A program made the translations under genes and the position numbers. Below the pieces are notes generated by a model. That model searched no databases. It saw only the letters and a list, made by a program, of their open reading frames with translations, and was not told where the DNA came from. Shown piece after piece: positions 30,235 to 39,159 of a stretch of 64,000 nt of DNA (position 1 is its first letter; each line of letters opens with the position of its first letter). Source of the stretch: Streptomyces broussonetiae (GTDB lineage: Bacteria; Actinomycetota; Actinomycetes; Streptomycetales; Streptomycetaceae); the NCBI RefSeq assembly GCF_009796285.1, contig NZ_CP047020.1:3038001-3102000 (forward strand), in the 5' to 3' direction.

Positions 30235-30350
30235 CGCCATGACTTCGAGGGAGCGCGATGAGGCAGCAACCCAGGGCGGGCCGTCCGGCTTCCCGTGCCC
30301 GGCGTCCGGCCGGTGGGCAAGGCGTCATACGACCGGTACAGTCCAGTGCC

Positions 30351-31385
30351 GTGACCACACGGCTTGCCGACATCGCTGCGCAGGCGGGGGTGAGCGAAGC
30401 GACCGTCAGCAGGGTCCTCAACGGGAAGCCGGGCGTCGCCGCCACCACCCGCCAGTCCGTGCTTGCCGCACTGGACGTCCTGGGCTACGAGCGCCCGGTG
30501 CGGTTGCGGCAGCGCAGCGAGGGTCTGGTCGGCCTGATCACACCCGAGCTGGAGAACCCGATATTCCCAGCCCTGGCCCAGGTCATCGGCCAGGCGCTGA
30601 CCCGCCAGGGCTACACGCCGGTACTCGCCACCCAGACCCCGGGCGGGTCGACCGAGGACGAGCTGACCGAGATGCTCGTGGACCGCGGGGTCGCCGGGAT
30701 CATCTACGTCTCCGGGCTGCACGCGGACACCACCGCCGACATGCAGCGCTATGAGCGCCTGCGGGCGCAGGGCGTGCCGTTCGTGCTGGTGGACGGGTTC
30801 TCGCCGAAGGTGCAGGCACCGTTCATCTCCCCCGACGACCGGGCCGCGATGACGCTCGCGGTGACCCATCTGGTGTCGCTCGGCCACACCCGGATCGGGC
30901 TCGCCCTCGGGCCCAAGCGGTTCGTGCCGGTACAGCGCAAGATCGAGGGCTTCGTACGGGCCGTGCAGGACCAGCTGGGGCTGGATGTCGGCGTCATCGA
31001 GACCGAGTTGGTCCAGCACTCGCTGTACACGCTGGAGGGTGGTCAGGCGGCGGCGAGCGCGCTCATCGACCGCAACTGCACGGCCGTGGTGTGTGCGAGC
31101 GACATGATGGCGCTCGGTGCGATACGGGCCGTGCGGCAGCGGGGTCTGGACGTGCCCCGGGACGTGTCGGTGGTCGGCTTCGACGACTCCCCGCTCATCG
31201 CGTTCACCGATCCACCGCTGACCACGGTGCGCAAGCCGGTGCCGGCGATGGGGCAGGCCGCGGTGCGCACGTTGCTGGAGGAGATCGGCGGAACGCCCGC
31301 ACCCCACAGTGAGTTCGTGTTCATGCCGGAGCTGGTGGTACGTGGTTCGACGGCTTCGGCGCCTCATGTCGTCCGTACGTCGTAG
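30351..31385 (+). CDS. malR: LacI-family repressor of the maltose operon
   Basis: A 344-residue LacI/GalR repressor. The helix-turn-helix is at the N-terminus (TTRLADIAAQAGVSEATVSR, then VLNGKPGV with the hinge region VLAALDVLGYERP). The sugar-binding core contains LVGLITPELENPIFPALAQ, VAGIIYVSGLHADT, CTAVVCASDMMALGAIRAV and VVGFDDSPLIAFTDPPLTT. GTG 30351 is chosen because family members begin directly with the HTH. However, an in-frame ATG at 30258 has a good GAGGGAG ribosome site and would add 31 residues, so the longer form is a real alternative. It is divergent from malEFG-aglA and is expected to repress them, and probably the amylase and pullulanase genes, until a maltodextrin inducer is present. 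Confidence 0.95.
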   Translation: MTTRLADIAAQAGVSEATVSRVLNGKPGVAATTRQSVLAALDVLGYERPVRLRQRSEGLVGLITPELENPIFPALAQVIGQALTRQGYTPVLATQTPGGSTEDELTEMLVDRGVAGIIYVSGLHADTTADMQRYERLRAQGVPFVLVDGFSPKVQAPFISPDDRAAMTLAVTHLVSLGHTRIGLALGPKRFVPVQRKIEGFVRAVQDQLGLDVGVIETELVQHSLYTLEGGQAAASALIDRNCTAVVCASDMMALGAIRAVRQRGLDVPRDVSVVGFDDSPLIAFTDPPLTTVRKPVPAMGQAAVRTLLEEIGGTPAPHSEFVFMPELVVRGSTASAPHVVRTS

Positions 31386-31453
31386 AAGGTGCGCCGCGGA
31401 CCCGACCTTGGGATGATCTGTCGAGGAAGCCTTTTCTGGCAGACTTGATGCCT

Positions 31454-32356
31454 ATGAGTGACTCGACCGTGACGCAGTCGGAAGGTCGCGAGGAGGCGGC
31501 CGTTCCGAGGGCGGTCACGGGCGAGGACAGGCAGACCGTCGCGGGAAGGGCCGGACAGGATCCGCGGGGTGTCCTCGGTCGGCTGCGACGGCCGCGCCGG
31601 CCCCGGCTCTGGTTCGAGATCCTTCTGATCGCGGTGAGTTACTGGACGTACTCACTGATCCGCAACGCCGTCCCGGAGCAGAAGGACAAGGCGCTGCGCA
31701 ACGCGGACTGGATCTGGCGCACCGAGCACCATCTGGGCATCGCCGTCGAACAGACGGTCAACCATGCCGTGAACTCGGTTACTTGGCTGATCATCGGCAT
31801 GAACTACTACTACGCCACACTGCACTTCATCATGACGCTGGGCGTCCTGGTGTGGCTGTACCGGTGGCATCCGGGCCGGTACGCGGCGGCCCGGCTGGTG
31901 CTGTTCGCGACCACCGGTGTGGCCCTCGTCGGTTACTACCTGTTTCCGCTCGCACCGCCTCGGCTGATGCGCGACGGGCACTTCGTGGACACCGTGATGG
32001 TGCACCACACCTGGGGTTCGATGGCTTCCGGCGATCTCAAGCACATGTCGAACCAGTACGCGGCGATGCCGTCCATGCACATCGGCTGGTCGCTGTGGTG
32101 CGGGTTGACGATCTTCACGCTGGCGTCGGTGCCGTGGGTACGGGTGCTGGGGCTGCTCTACCCCATGACCACGCTCCTGGTCATCGTTTCCACCGCCAAC
32201 CATTTCTGGCTGGACGCGGTGGGGGGTGTGCTGTGCCTGGGCTTCGGTTTCACGGTGGCCCGGGTGTGGTACCGGGCCCTGCCGTATGCGCTGCCTCGGC
32301 TGCCGGGCCGAACGCGGACCCCCGAGCCCGAGCCGGCCGGGGCGACGGTGTCGTAG
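31454..32356 (+). CDS. PAP2-family membrane phosphatase/inositol phosphotransferase-like protein
   Basis: A 300-residue integral membrane protein with about six transmembrane segments. It belongs to the PAP2 group resembling Aur1/inositol-phosphoceramide synthases: WTYSLIRNAVPEQKDKALR near the N-terminus, the motif PSMHIGWSLW with the catalytic-site His, and TANHFWLDAVGG with the second His and Asp. Such enzymes transfer or remove phosphate groups of lipids at the outer face of the membrane. ATG 31454 is used; an in-frame TTG (31445) and ATG (31448) just upstream are alternatives. It is downstream of malR with a promoter-sized gap, and adjacent to glnE in the arrangement I recall from S. coelicolor. 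Substrate unknown. Confidence 0.88.
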   Translation: MSDSTVTQSEGREEAAVPRAVTGEDRQTVAGRAGQDPRGVLGRLRRPRRPRLWFEILLIAVSYWTYSLIRNAVPEQKDKALRNADWIWRTEHHLGIAVEQTVNHAVNSVTWLIIGMNYYYATLHFIMTLGVLVWLYRWHPGRYAAARLVLFATTGVALVGYYLFPLAPPRLMRDGHFVDTVMVHHTWGSMASGDLKHMSNQYAAMPSMHIGWSLWCGLTIFTLASVPWVRVLGLLYPMTTLLVIVSTANHFWLDAVGGVLCLGFGFTVARVWYRALPYALPRLPGRTRTPEPEPAGATVS

Positions 32357-32479
32357 GGGTCGGCCGTAGAGGTTGGCGGCGGCCGTGCTGCGATGTCACG
32401 GCGTTCGCCGGTGGCCGTGGGGCGGGGTGCGGAGCGCGGGGCGCGGGGCGTGGGGTACGGAACGCCGCGGGACGCGGGG

Positions 32480-32611
32480 GCGCGGTGCGTGGGGCGGGTG
32501 CGGGACGCGGGAGCGCGGTGCGTGGGGCGGGTGCGGGACGCGGGAGCGCGGTGCGTGGGGCGGGTGCGGGACGCGGGAGCGCGGTGCGTGGGGCGGGTGC
32601 GGGACGCGGGA
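32480..32611. repeat. 33-bp tandem repeat, four copies
   Basis: Four consecutive, essentially identical 33-bp units start at 32480, 32513, 32546 and 32579 (unit begins GCGCGGTGCGTGGGG). Degenerate GC-rich relatives extend on both sides from about 32410 to 32715. The unit length is a multiple of three, so several frames stay open through it, but no start or family pattern supports coding. It lies between the convergent PAP2 gene and glnE. Confidence 0.9.
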
Positions 32612-32720
32612 GCGTCCAGACGTGGCGCGCGGGGCGCCGGACGAGGAACGCCGGACGCGGAGCACGGGGCGCGGCAGCGCCGGACGCGGCACGCGGAGCA
32701 CCGGACGTGGCACGCGGGTG

Positions 32721-32748
32721 GCCAGGCGCCGGGCGCCGGGCGCCTGGC
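32721..32748. terminator. Hairpin downstream of glnE
   Basis: A perfect 10-bp inverted repeat (GCCAGGCGCC at 32721-32730 and GGCGCCTGGC at 32739-32748) ends 4 nt beyond the glnE stop on the minus strand and can serve the convergent PAP2 gene as well. Confidence 0.7.
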
Positions 32749-32752
32749 GCGG

Positions 32753-35700
32753 TCACGGTGAGTCGCCGTAGAAGACGTCCTCCACCACCGTGCGTGCCCG
32801 GCGGGCCGTGCGGCGGTACGCGTCCAGCATGTCTCCCGCGTGACCTGCCCCGTAGCCCAGGTAGCGGCCCACCGCGGCCAGCTCTCGCGGCTCGGTCGGG
32901 AAGGTGTCGCCGGCCCGGCCGCGTACCAGCATCACCGCGTTGCGCACCCGCGTGGCCAGCACCCAGGCCTCGTCCAGGGTCTCCGCCTCCTCGGCGGACA
33001 GCAGCCCGGCCTCCCGGGCGGCTGCCAGGGCCTCCCGCGTGCGGGTGGTGCGCAGGCCGGGCAGCTCCCAGCCGTGCCGGAGCTGGAGCAGCTGGACCGT
33101 CCACTCGACGTCGGACAGGCCGCCCGGGCCGAGTTTCGTGTGCAGCTTGGGGTCCGCGCCGCGCGGAAGGCGTTCGGACTCCATGCGGGCCTTGAGACGG
33201 CGGATCTCGCGCACCGCGTCCTCCCCCAGGCCGTGGGCCGGGTACCGCAGCGGGTCGATCAGGTCCGTGAAACGGCGGCCCAGGTCCTCGTCGCCCGCCA
33301 CCTGCTCCGCGCGCAGCAGCGCCTGTGACTCCCAGACCAGGGACCAGCGGCGGTAGTAGGCCTCGTACGCCTTCAGGGTGCGCACCAGCGGGCCCGACTT
33401 GCCCTCCGGGCGCAGGTCGGCGTCGATGAGCAGCGGCGGGTCGGAGCTGGGCAGCTGGAGCAGGCGGCGCATCTCGGCGACCACCTTGTTCGCCGCCGCG
33501 GCCGCCTCGTGCTCGTCCACGCCGTCCTGCGGTTCGTGTACGAACAGGACGTCCGCGTCGGAGCCGTAGCCCAGCTCGTGCCCGCCGAAACGGCCCATCC
33601 CTATGATCGCGAACCGGGTGGAGAGCGTGTCGCCCCAGCCGTCGCGGACGACCGCGCGCAGGGTGCCGGCGAGGGTGGCGGCGGTGAGGTCGGAGACGGC
33701 CGCGCCGACCCGGTCCACCAGGGCGCCCTGGTCGGCCTCGGCCGGGTTGGTCTCGGTGCCGTACGAGCCGACGATGTCGGCGGCGGCCGTGCGGAACAGC
33801 TCGCGGCGGCGCACGCCACGGGCCGCCGTGACGCCCTGCCCGGCGTTCTCCGCGCGGCCCACGGCAGCCAGGATCTCCTGCTCCAGCGGGGTGCGCTCGC
33901 GGGGCTCGAGGCCGCCGCCGCGCGTGCCGGTGCCGTCGCCGTCGCCCAGCAGGGCCACCGCCTCGGGGGCGCGCATGAGGAGGTCGGGGGCGAGGCGGCC
34001 CGCCGAGAGGACTCGTGCGAGGTTTTCGGCCGCCGCGCCCTCGTCGCGCAGCAGGCGCAGGTACCAGGGGGTTTTGCCGAGCGCGTCGGAGACCTTGCGG
34101 AAGTTCAGCAGGCCCGCGTCCGGGTCCGCCGAGTCGGCGAACCAGCCGAGGAGGACGGGCAGGAGGGTGCGCTGGATGGCTGCCTTGCGGGTGACGCCGG
34201 AGGCCAGGGCCTCGAGGTGGCGCAGGGCCGCCGCGGGGTCGGCGTAGCCGAGGGCGACCAGGCGTTCGCGGGCCGCCTCGGGACTCAGTCTGGCCTCGCC
34301 CGGGGCCAGTTGGGCCACCGCGTCGAGCAGCGGGCGGTAGAAGAGTTTCTCGTGAAGCCTGCGGACGACGCCTGTGTGCCGTTTCCACTCCCGGTTCAGC
34401 TCGGCCACCGGGTCCGTGCGCAGGCCGAGCGAGCGGCCGAGGCGTCGCTGGTCCTCCTCGGCCGCGGGGACGAGGTGGGTGCGGCGCAGGCGGTAGAGCT
34501 GGATGCGGTGCTCCATCGTGCGCAGGAAGCGGTACGCCTCGTCCAGGCGGGCGGCGTCCTCGCGGCCGACGTAGCCTCCTGCGGCCAGGGCCTGCAGGGC
34601 GTCCAGGGTGGTGCCGCTGCGCAGGGTCTGGTCGGTGCGGCCGTGCACCAACTGCAGGAGCTGGACCGCGAATTCGACGTCCCGCAGACCGCCCGGGCCC
34701 AGCTTGAGTTCTCTTTCGACCTCGGAGGCCGGGATGTTCTCCACGACGCGGCGGCGCATCTTCTGCACGTCCGCCACGAAGTTCTCGCGGTCGGCCGCCT
34801 GCCAGACCAGGGGTTGCAGTGCGTCGACGTACGCCTGGCCCAGATCCGCGTCGCCCGCCACCGGCCGGGCCTTGAGCAGGGCCTGGAACTCCCAGGTCTT
34901 CGCCCAGCGTTGGTAGTAGACGAGGTGGGAGGAGAGGGTGCGCACCAGGGGGCCGTTGCGGCCCTCGGGGCGGAGGTTGGCGTCCACCGGCCAGATGGAG
35001 CCCTCCACGGTGGTCTCCGAGCAGATCCGCATGAGGTGCGAGGCGAGGCGGGTGGCTGCGGTGAGGGCTTTGGCCTCCGTGGTGCCCTCGGTGGCTTCCG
35101 CCACGAAGATGACGTCCACGTCGGAGACGTAGTTCAGTTCGTGGCCGCCGCACTTTCCCATCGCGATCACCGCCAGGCGGCAGGCCGCGGTGTCCTCGGG
35201 GGCGTGCGCCTGCGCCATGGCCAGCGCCGTGCGCAGGGTGGCGGTGGCCAGGTCCGCCAGTTCCGCGGCGGTCTCGGCCAGGTCCGTGGTGCCGCAGACG
35301 TCGCGGGCGGCGATGGAGAGCAGACAGCGGCGGTAGGCCACGCGGAGGGAGACGGGGTCGGCGGCCTCGGCCAGGCCGCGCTCGAACTCCGCGAGGCCGG
35401 GGTGCAGGTCCTGGGGCTCGTAGGTGACGAGGGCCTGCCAGTCGGCCGGGTGGCGGGCCAGGTGGTCGGCGAGGGCGGCGGAGGCGCCCAGGACGCCCAG
35501 GAGCCGGTCACGCAGGGGTTTGGCCGCGATCAGGGTGTCCAGCAGTTCGCGGTGGTCGGTGGGGGTGGGCTGGGCCTCCAGGAGACGGACCAGACCGTGC
35601 AGGGCCAGGTCGGGGTCGGCCGTGGCGCCCAGAGCCTCCAGGAGGACGGGGTCGTTGCGGACGGGGGTCAGCTCGGGGCCGTCGAGAAGGCGCTCGGCCG

Positions 35701-35767
35701 CGGAGGGGTCGGTGAAGCCGTGTCGGAGCAGGCGGGTGAAGGTGCTGCTTCTGCGCCCCGGCGTCAT
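32753..35767 (-). CDS. glnE: Bifunctional glutamine synthetase adenylyltransferase/deadenylyltransferase
   Basis: A 1004-residue enzyme that attaches AMP to, and removes it from, the type I glutamine synthetase GlnA, setting its activity by nitrogen status. It has two nucleotidyltransferase domains. The N-terminal one (deadenylylase side) has GKCGGHELNYVSDVDVIF at about 207-225. The C-terminal one (adenylylase side) has GMGRFGGHELGYGSDADVLF at about 728-747. Both keep the G-G-x-E-L-x3-S-D-x-D signature. Helical linkers contain LGPGGLRDVEFAVQLLQL and LGPGGLSDVEWTVQLLQL, one per half. ATG 35767 (MTPGRRSSTF) is the family start. The frame stays open for another 1.47 kb upstream through a GC-rich repeat array, but that part is not protein-like. 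GlnII is not a substrate, and glnA is outside the window. Confidence 0.97.
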   Translation of the reverse strand: MTPGRRSSTFTRLLRHGFTDPSAAERLLDGPELTPVRNDPVLLEALGATADPDLALHGLVRLLEAQPTPTDHRELLDTLIAAKPLRDRLLGVLGASAALADHLARHPADWQALVTYEPQDLHPGLAEFERGLAEAADPVSLRVAYRRCLLSIAARDVCGTTDLAETAAELADLATATLRTALAMAQAHAPEDTAACRLAVIAMGKCGGHELNYVSDVDVIFVAEATEGTTEAKALTAATRLASHLMRICSETTVEGSIWPVDANLRPEGRNGPLVRTLSSHLVYYQRWAKTWEFQALLKARPVAGDADLGQAYVDALQPLVWQAADRENFVADVQKMRRRVVENIPASEVERELKLGPGGLRDVEFAVQLLQLVHGRTDQTLRSGTTLDALQALAAGGYVGREDAARLDEAYRFLRTMEHRIQLYRLRRTHLVPAAEEDQRRLGRSLGLRTDPVAELNREWKRHTGVVRRLHEKLFYRPLLDAVAQLAPGEARLSPEAARERLVALGYADPAAALRHLEALASGVTRKAAIQRTLLPVLLGWFADSADPDAGLLNFRKVSDALGKTPWYLRLLRDEGAAAENLARVLSAGRLAPDLLMRAPEAVALLGDGDGTGTRGGGLEPRERTPLEQEILAAVGRAENAGQGVTAARGVRRRELFRTAAADIVGSYGTETNPAEADQGALVDRVGAAVSDLTAATLAGTLRAVVRDGWGDTLSTRFAIIGMGRFGGHELGYGSDADVLFVHEPQDGVDEHEAAAAANKVVAEMRRLLQLPSSDPPLLIDADLRPEGKSGPLVRTLKAYEAYYRRWSLVWESQALLRAEQVAGDEDLGRRFTDLIDPLRYPAHGLGEDAVREIRRLKARMESERLPRGADPKLHTKLGPGGLSDVEWTVQLLQLRHGWELPGLRTTRTREALAAAREAGLLSAEEAETLDEAWVLATRVRNAVMLVRGRAGDTFPTEPRELAAVGRYLGYGAGHAGDMLDAYRRTARRARTVVEDVFYGDSP

Positions 35768-36204
35768 CTCCGTGGCCTCCCCTCGGATCAAGGTCGTCCT
35801 GGCCCGAGCGTAGCCGCCCACGGGCGTTTGTGGCTTGGGCTGCCTGCATGCGGCTGCGGCGGTCTCGTGCGGGTGCCTGCGGCGGGCCTGCGCGGATACG
35901 GATACCCACGGCGGCCTGCAGGGGTGGGGATGGCTGGGGCGGGGCCGTGCGGGTGCGTCGTTCCTGCGGCGGCCTGCAGGTGCGTAGTGAGATGCCTGGC
36001 GTCCTGTACGGGTAGGCCGTGGATGCCTGCGGAGATTCGTGCGAGTCGTGGCGGGCTTGTCAGCGGCGGTCCCTGCCGGTTGCAGCGGGCTTGCCTGCGG
36101 CGGTCCGTCGAGTACGTGGTGACATGCCGGCGGCAGCCCCCGCGGGTGCGGAGGACTTGCCTGCGGCGATCCCCGCGGATCGTGGTGGCCTGCCCGCCGC
36201 ACCC
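35768..36204. other. Noncoding GC-rich DNA with degenerate repeats
   Basis: Upstream of glnE. It contains scattered copies of short motifs such as GCGGCGGCCTGCAGG (two near 35905 and 35963) and TGCCTGCGGCGGTCC-like units (about 36023-36115), which grade into the regular array that follows. No gene is supported; the glnE promoter must lie within it. Confidence 0.6.
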
Positions 36205-36661
36205 CCAACCAACGCGTGGCGACATCCCGACGGCAGCCCCCGCGGGTGCGTTGAGGACTCGCCTTCGGCAGCCCCCACGGATCGTGGCGGGCGTGCCCGC
36301 GCCGGCCCGTGCGTGGTGCCTTCGGCGATCCCCGCGGATCGTGGTGAACCTGCCTCCCCCCAACCAACGCGTGGCGACATCCCGACGGCAGCCCCGCGGG
36401 TGCGTTGAGGACTCGCCTTCGGCAGCCCCCACGGATCGTGGCGGGCGTGCCCGCGCCGGCCCGTGCGTGGTGCCTTCGGCGATCCCCGCGGATCGTGGTG
36501 GCCTGCCCGCCCAACCAGCGCGTGGCGACATCCCGACGGCAGCCCCCGCGGGTGCGTTGAGGACTTGCCTTCGGCAGCCCCCGCGGATCGTGGCGGGCGT
36601 GCCCGCGCCGGCCCGTGCGTGGTGCCTTCGGCGATCCCCGCGGATCGTGGTGGCCTGCCCG
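36205..36661. repeat. Nested tandem array, three units of about 150 bp
   Basis: Units start at CCAACCAACGCGTGG (36205), the same at 36360, and CCAACCAGCGCGTGG at 36511, giving periods of 155 and 151 bp. Each unit is made of three related sub-elements of about 40-55 bp sharing a core like CGGCGATCCCCGCGGATCGTGG. Many cores contain the small palindrome GATCC-CCGC-GGATC. A degenerate partial unit precedes (36120-36204) and a partial copy follows to about 36715. Frames are open on both strands, but the translations are repetitive and resemble no protein. Confidence 0.85.
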
Positions 36662-36892
36662 CCGGCAACCCCTGTGTCGTGACGCCTGCGGCAGCCCCCG
36701 CGGGTCGTGGTGGGCCCGGCTGTCGGCTCCGCCCGGTGGTGCGTCGGGGCCGCGCCGGGTGGTGTCCGTCCTCGGTCCGGCGGGCTGTTTCCTGCGGGGC
36801 TTCGACGAGTCTGCGCCGGCCGCTGCGGGCGGACACCACCCGGCACGTCCCCTTGCCGCCGTACGCGACTGCGGCCCGCACGGGTACCCGCC

Positions 36893-36923
36893 GTTCATCG
36901 GGTCTTCATCCGCGAGGTTCACA
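36893..36923 (+). promoter_or_regulatory. Candidate PHO box (PhoP site)
   Basis: GTTCATC (36893) and CTTCATC (36904) are spaced exactly 11 nt apart, and GTTCACA follows at 36917 (13 nt later). This resembles the streptomycete PHO box built of 11-nt direct repeats with a GTTCAcC core. It lies 82 nt upstream of a phosphoesterase gene, which fits phosphate control. Confidence 0.6.
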
Positions 36924-37004
36924 TCCGTGGGACACGGGAATATTGGCGTGTGCATGCTCTGTCCGCACCGCCAACCCCGTACTCCCCCCCACCCGGAGGT
37001 TGAT

Positions 37005-37892
37005 GTGTCCGGCAGTTCCGTGTACCGCCGCGCCCGCACCGTCGTGGCGTCGGCAACCGCCCTCGCCGCGGCCGCAGTCGGGCTGTGGACCGGACTCGGC
37101 GGCGAGTCCGCGCACGCCGCGAGCGCCGTGCCGAGCCCGGACCACGTGGTCGTCGTGGTCTTCGAGAACCATGCGTACAGCCAGGTCATCGGCTCCTCCA
37201 GCGCCCCGTACATCAACTCGCTGGTGTCGGGCGGCGGCAACCTGACCCAGGCGTACGCCGAGACCCACCCGAGCCAGCCGAACTACTTCGCCCTGTTCTC
37301 CGGTTCTACACAGGGGATCACGGACGACAGCTGCTACACCCCGGGGTTCTCGTCCGCCCCGAACCTGGCGTCCGAACTGATCGCCGCCGGACGCAGCTGG
37401 ACCAGCTACAACGAGAGCCTGCCCAGCCAGGGGTCGACCACGTGCAGCAGCGGCAAGTACGCGCGCAAGCACAACCCGTGGTTCGGCTTCAGCAATGTGC
37501 CGACGTCGAGTGCGAAGACGTTCGCGCAGTTCCCGACCGACTACTCGACGCTGCCGCAGCTGTCGTTCGTCACCCCGAACCTGTGCAGCGACATGCACGA
37601 CTGCTCGGTGTCCACCGGTGACACCTGGCTGAAGAACAACCTGAGCGCCTACGCGACGTGGGCCAAGACCCACAACAGCCTGCTCGTCGTCACCTTCGAC
37701 GAGGACAACTCGCTCAGCGGCAACCGCATCCCGACCGTCCTGTACGGCCAGCCGGTCACGGCCGGTTCGTCCAGCTCCACGACGTACGACCACTACGACC
37801 TGCTGCGCACCTTGGAGGACCTGGAGGGGCTGAGCACGCACGCCGGCAACGCCTCCTCCGCCGAGGACATCAGCGGCGTCTGGGCGTCCTGA
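37005..37892 (+). CDS. Secreted phosphoesterase (acid-phosphatase/phospholipase C-like family)
   Basis: A 295-residue exported phosphoesterase. The signal peptide spans about 1-38 (RRARTVVASATALAAAAVG, cleaved near AHAAS). The catalytic family begins with PDHVVVVVFENHAYSQVIG, the metal-site Asn/Glu-rich strand typical of PF04185-type phosphoesterases, followed by AYAETHPSQPNYFALFSGST and, near the end, LLVVTFDEDNSLSGNRIPTV and TTYDHYDLLRTLEDLEGL. It probably releases phosphate from extracellular esters or phospholipid-derived compounds. GTG 37005 follows GGAGGT at 36995-37000. A candidate PHO box upstream suggests induction at low phosphate. The next gene, an MFS transporter, starts 2 nt after its stop. 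Confidence 0.88.
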   Translation: MSGSSVYRRARTVVASATALAAAAVGLWTGLGGESAHAASAVPSPDHVVVVVFENHAYSQVIGSSSAPYINSLVSGGGNLTQAYAETHPSQPNYFALFSGSTQGITDDSCYTPGFSSAPNLASELIAAGRSWTSYNESLPSQGSTTCSSGKYARKHNPWFGFSNVPTSSAKTFAQFPTDYSTLPQLSFVTPNLCSDMHDCSVSTGDTWLKNNLSAYATWAKTHNSLLVVTFDEDNSLSGNRIPTVLYGQPVTAGSSSSTTYDHYDLLRTLEDLEGLSTHAGNASSAEDISGVWAS

Positions 37893-37893
37893 C

Positions 37894-39159
37894 GTGTACG
37901 TAGCGGACAGCCGCGCGACGCAGTCGTCCGCTGACGGTGCCGTCCGGCCTGTGGCCGGGCGGCGCCGTGCCGCGGTCGCGCCCGCCGTCCTCGCCCTCGG
38001 GACGGTCAGTCTGGTGACGGACGTGTCCTCCGAGATGGTCACGGCCGTACTGCCGTTGTATCTCGTGACGGGGCTCGGCCTGTCCCCGCTGGGGTTCGGG
38101 CTGCTCGACGGCATCTACAACGGGTTCTCGGCGCTCGTGCGGCTCGTGGGCGGGCATCTGGCGGACCGGGGCGGCGGACGGCACAAGTGGGTCGCCGGGT
38201 TCGGGTACGCGGTGTCGGCCGTGTGCAAGCCGCTGTTGCTGGTGGCGCACTCGCTGACGCCCATCGGGCTTGTGCTCGCCGCCGACCGGACGGGCAAGGG
38301 GCTGCGGACGGCGCCGCGCGACGCCCTCATTTCGCTGTCCAGTACGCCGGAGGCACGCGGGCGGGCCTTCGGGGTGCATCGGGCCATGGACACGGCGGGT
38401 GCCCTGTTCGGGCCGCTGGTGGCGTTCCTGATCCTGCGGGCGACGGTCGACGGGTACGACGCCGTGTTCACCGTCAGCTTCTGCGTGGCCGTGCTGGGCG
38501 TGCTGGTGCTGGTCCTGTTCGTCCCCGGCGGGCGGAGCAGGACGGTTCCGGTCGAACGGCCCACCCTGTCGGCCGCCGTACGGCTGCTGGGGCGCCGCGA
38601 TCTGCGCCGCATCACCGTGTGCGCGCTGCTGCTCGGTCTCGCCACGGTCAGTGACTCGTTCGTGTATCTGCTGCTTCAGCGGCGCCTGGGGGTCCCGGAC
38701 CGCTGGTTCGCGCTGCTGCCGCTCGGCACGGCCGCCGCGTTCCTGCTGCTGGCGGTCCCGCTCGGCCGGCTCGCGGACCGGGTGGGCCGGTGGACCGTCT
38801 TCCTGACCGGTCACGGGGCGCTGCTCGGCGCGTACGGGCTGCTGCTGACGTCGTGGCACGGGGGCGGTCTGCCGTACGTCGTCCTCATCCTGCACGGCGC
38901 CTTCTACGCGGCCACGGACGGGGTGCTGATGGCCGCGGCCTCGGACGGGGTGCCGGAGGCGCTGCGCTCCTCCGGGCTGGCCCTCGTGCAGACCGGGCAG
39001 GCGCTGGCCCGGTTCGTCTGCTCGCTGCTGTTCGGCGCGGCCTGGACCGTGTGGGGCGACCGGGCGGCACTGGCCGGGGCGGCGGTGGCGCTGGTCGCCT
39101 GTGCGGTCTTCTCGCTCGTCGTCCGTCCCCAGCGCGTGAAAGGTCCCGTCGCCGTATGA
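37894..39159 (+). CDS. MFS transporter
   Basis: A 421-residue major-facilitator protein with 12 predicted membrane segments. The N-terminal VSLVTDVSSEMVTAVLPLYL and the loop RLVGGHLADRGGGRHKWVA (MFS motif A-like) followed by DRTGKGLRTAPRDALIS place it in the group of small-molecule exporters annotated as MFS without known substrate. It begins at GTG 37894, one nucleotide after the phosphoesterase stop, so it is translationally coupled and probably in the same phosphate-controlled unit. A role in taking up or exporting a phosphoester product is possible but not shown by the sequence. Its stop overlaps the next gene (ATGA). Confidence 0.9.
   Translation: MYVADSRATQSSADGAVRPVAGRRRAAVAPAVLALGTVSLVTDVSSEMVTAVLPLYLVTGLGLSPLGFGLLDGIYNGFSALVRLVGGHLADRGGGRHKWVAGFGYAVSAVCKPLLLVAHSLTPIGLVLAADRTGKGLRTAPRDALISLSSTPEARGRAFGVHRAMDTAGALFGPLVAFLILRATVDGYDAVFTVSFCVAVLGVLVLVLFVPGGRSRTVPVERPTLSAAVRLLGRRDLRRITVCALLLGLATVSDSFVYLLLQRRLGVPDRWFALLPLGTAAAFLLLAVPLGRLADRVGRWTVFLTGHGALLGAYGLLLTSWHGGGLPYVVLILHGAFYAATDGVLMAAASDGVPEALRSSGLALVQTGQALARFVCSLLFGAAWTVWGDRAALAGAAVALVACAVFSLVVRPQRVKGPVAV

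Noticed and set aside
32373..32771. Repetitive 11-residue-repeat proteins in the 33-bp repeat zone
   Set aside because: Several frames are open at once because the unit is divisible by three. There is no ribosome site or homology.
36205..36661. CRISPR-like array
   Set aside because: Units are about 150 bp, are made of related sub-elements, and have no constant repeat with unique spacers. No cas genes are present.
35768..37240. Read-through extension of glnE to about 1495 codons
   Set aside because: The extra sequence is the translated repeat array (His/Pro/Arg-rich). The family start MTPGRRSSTF lies at 35767.
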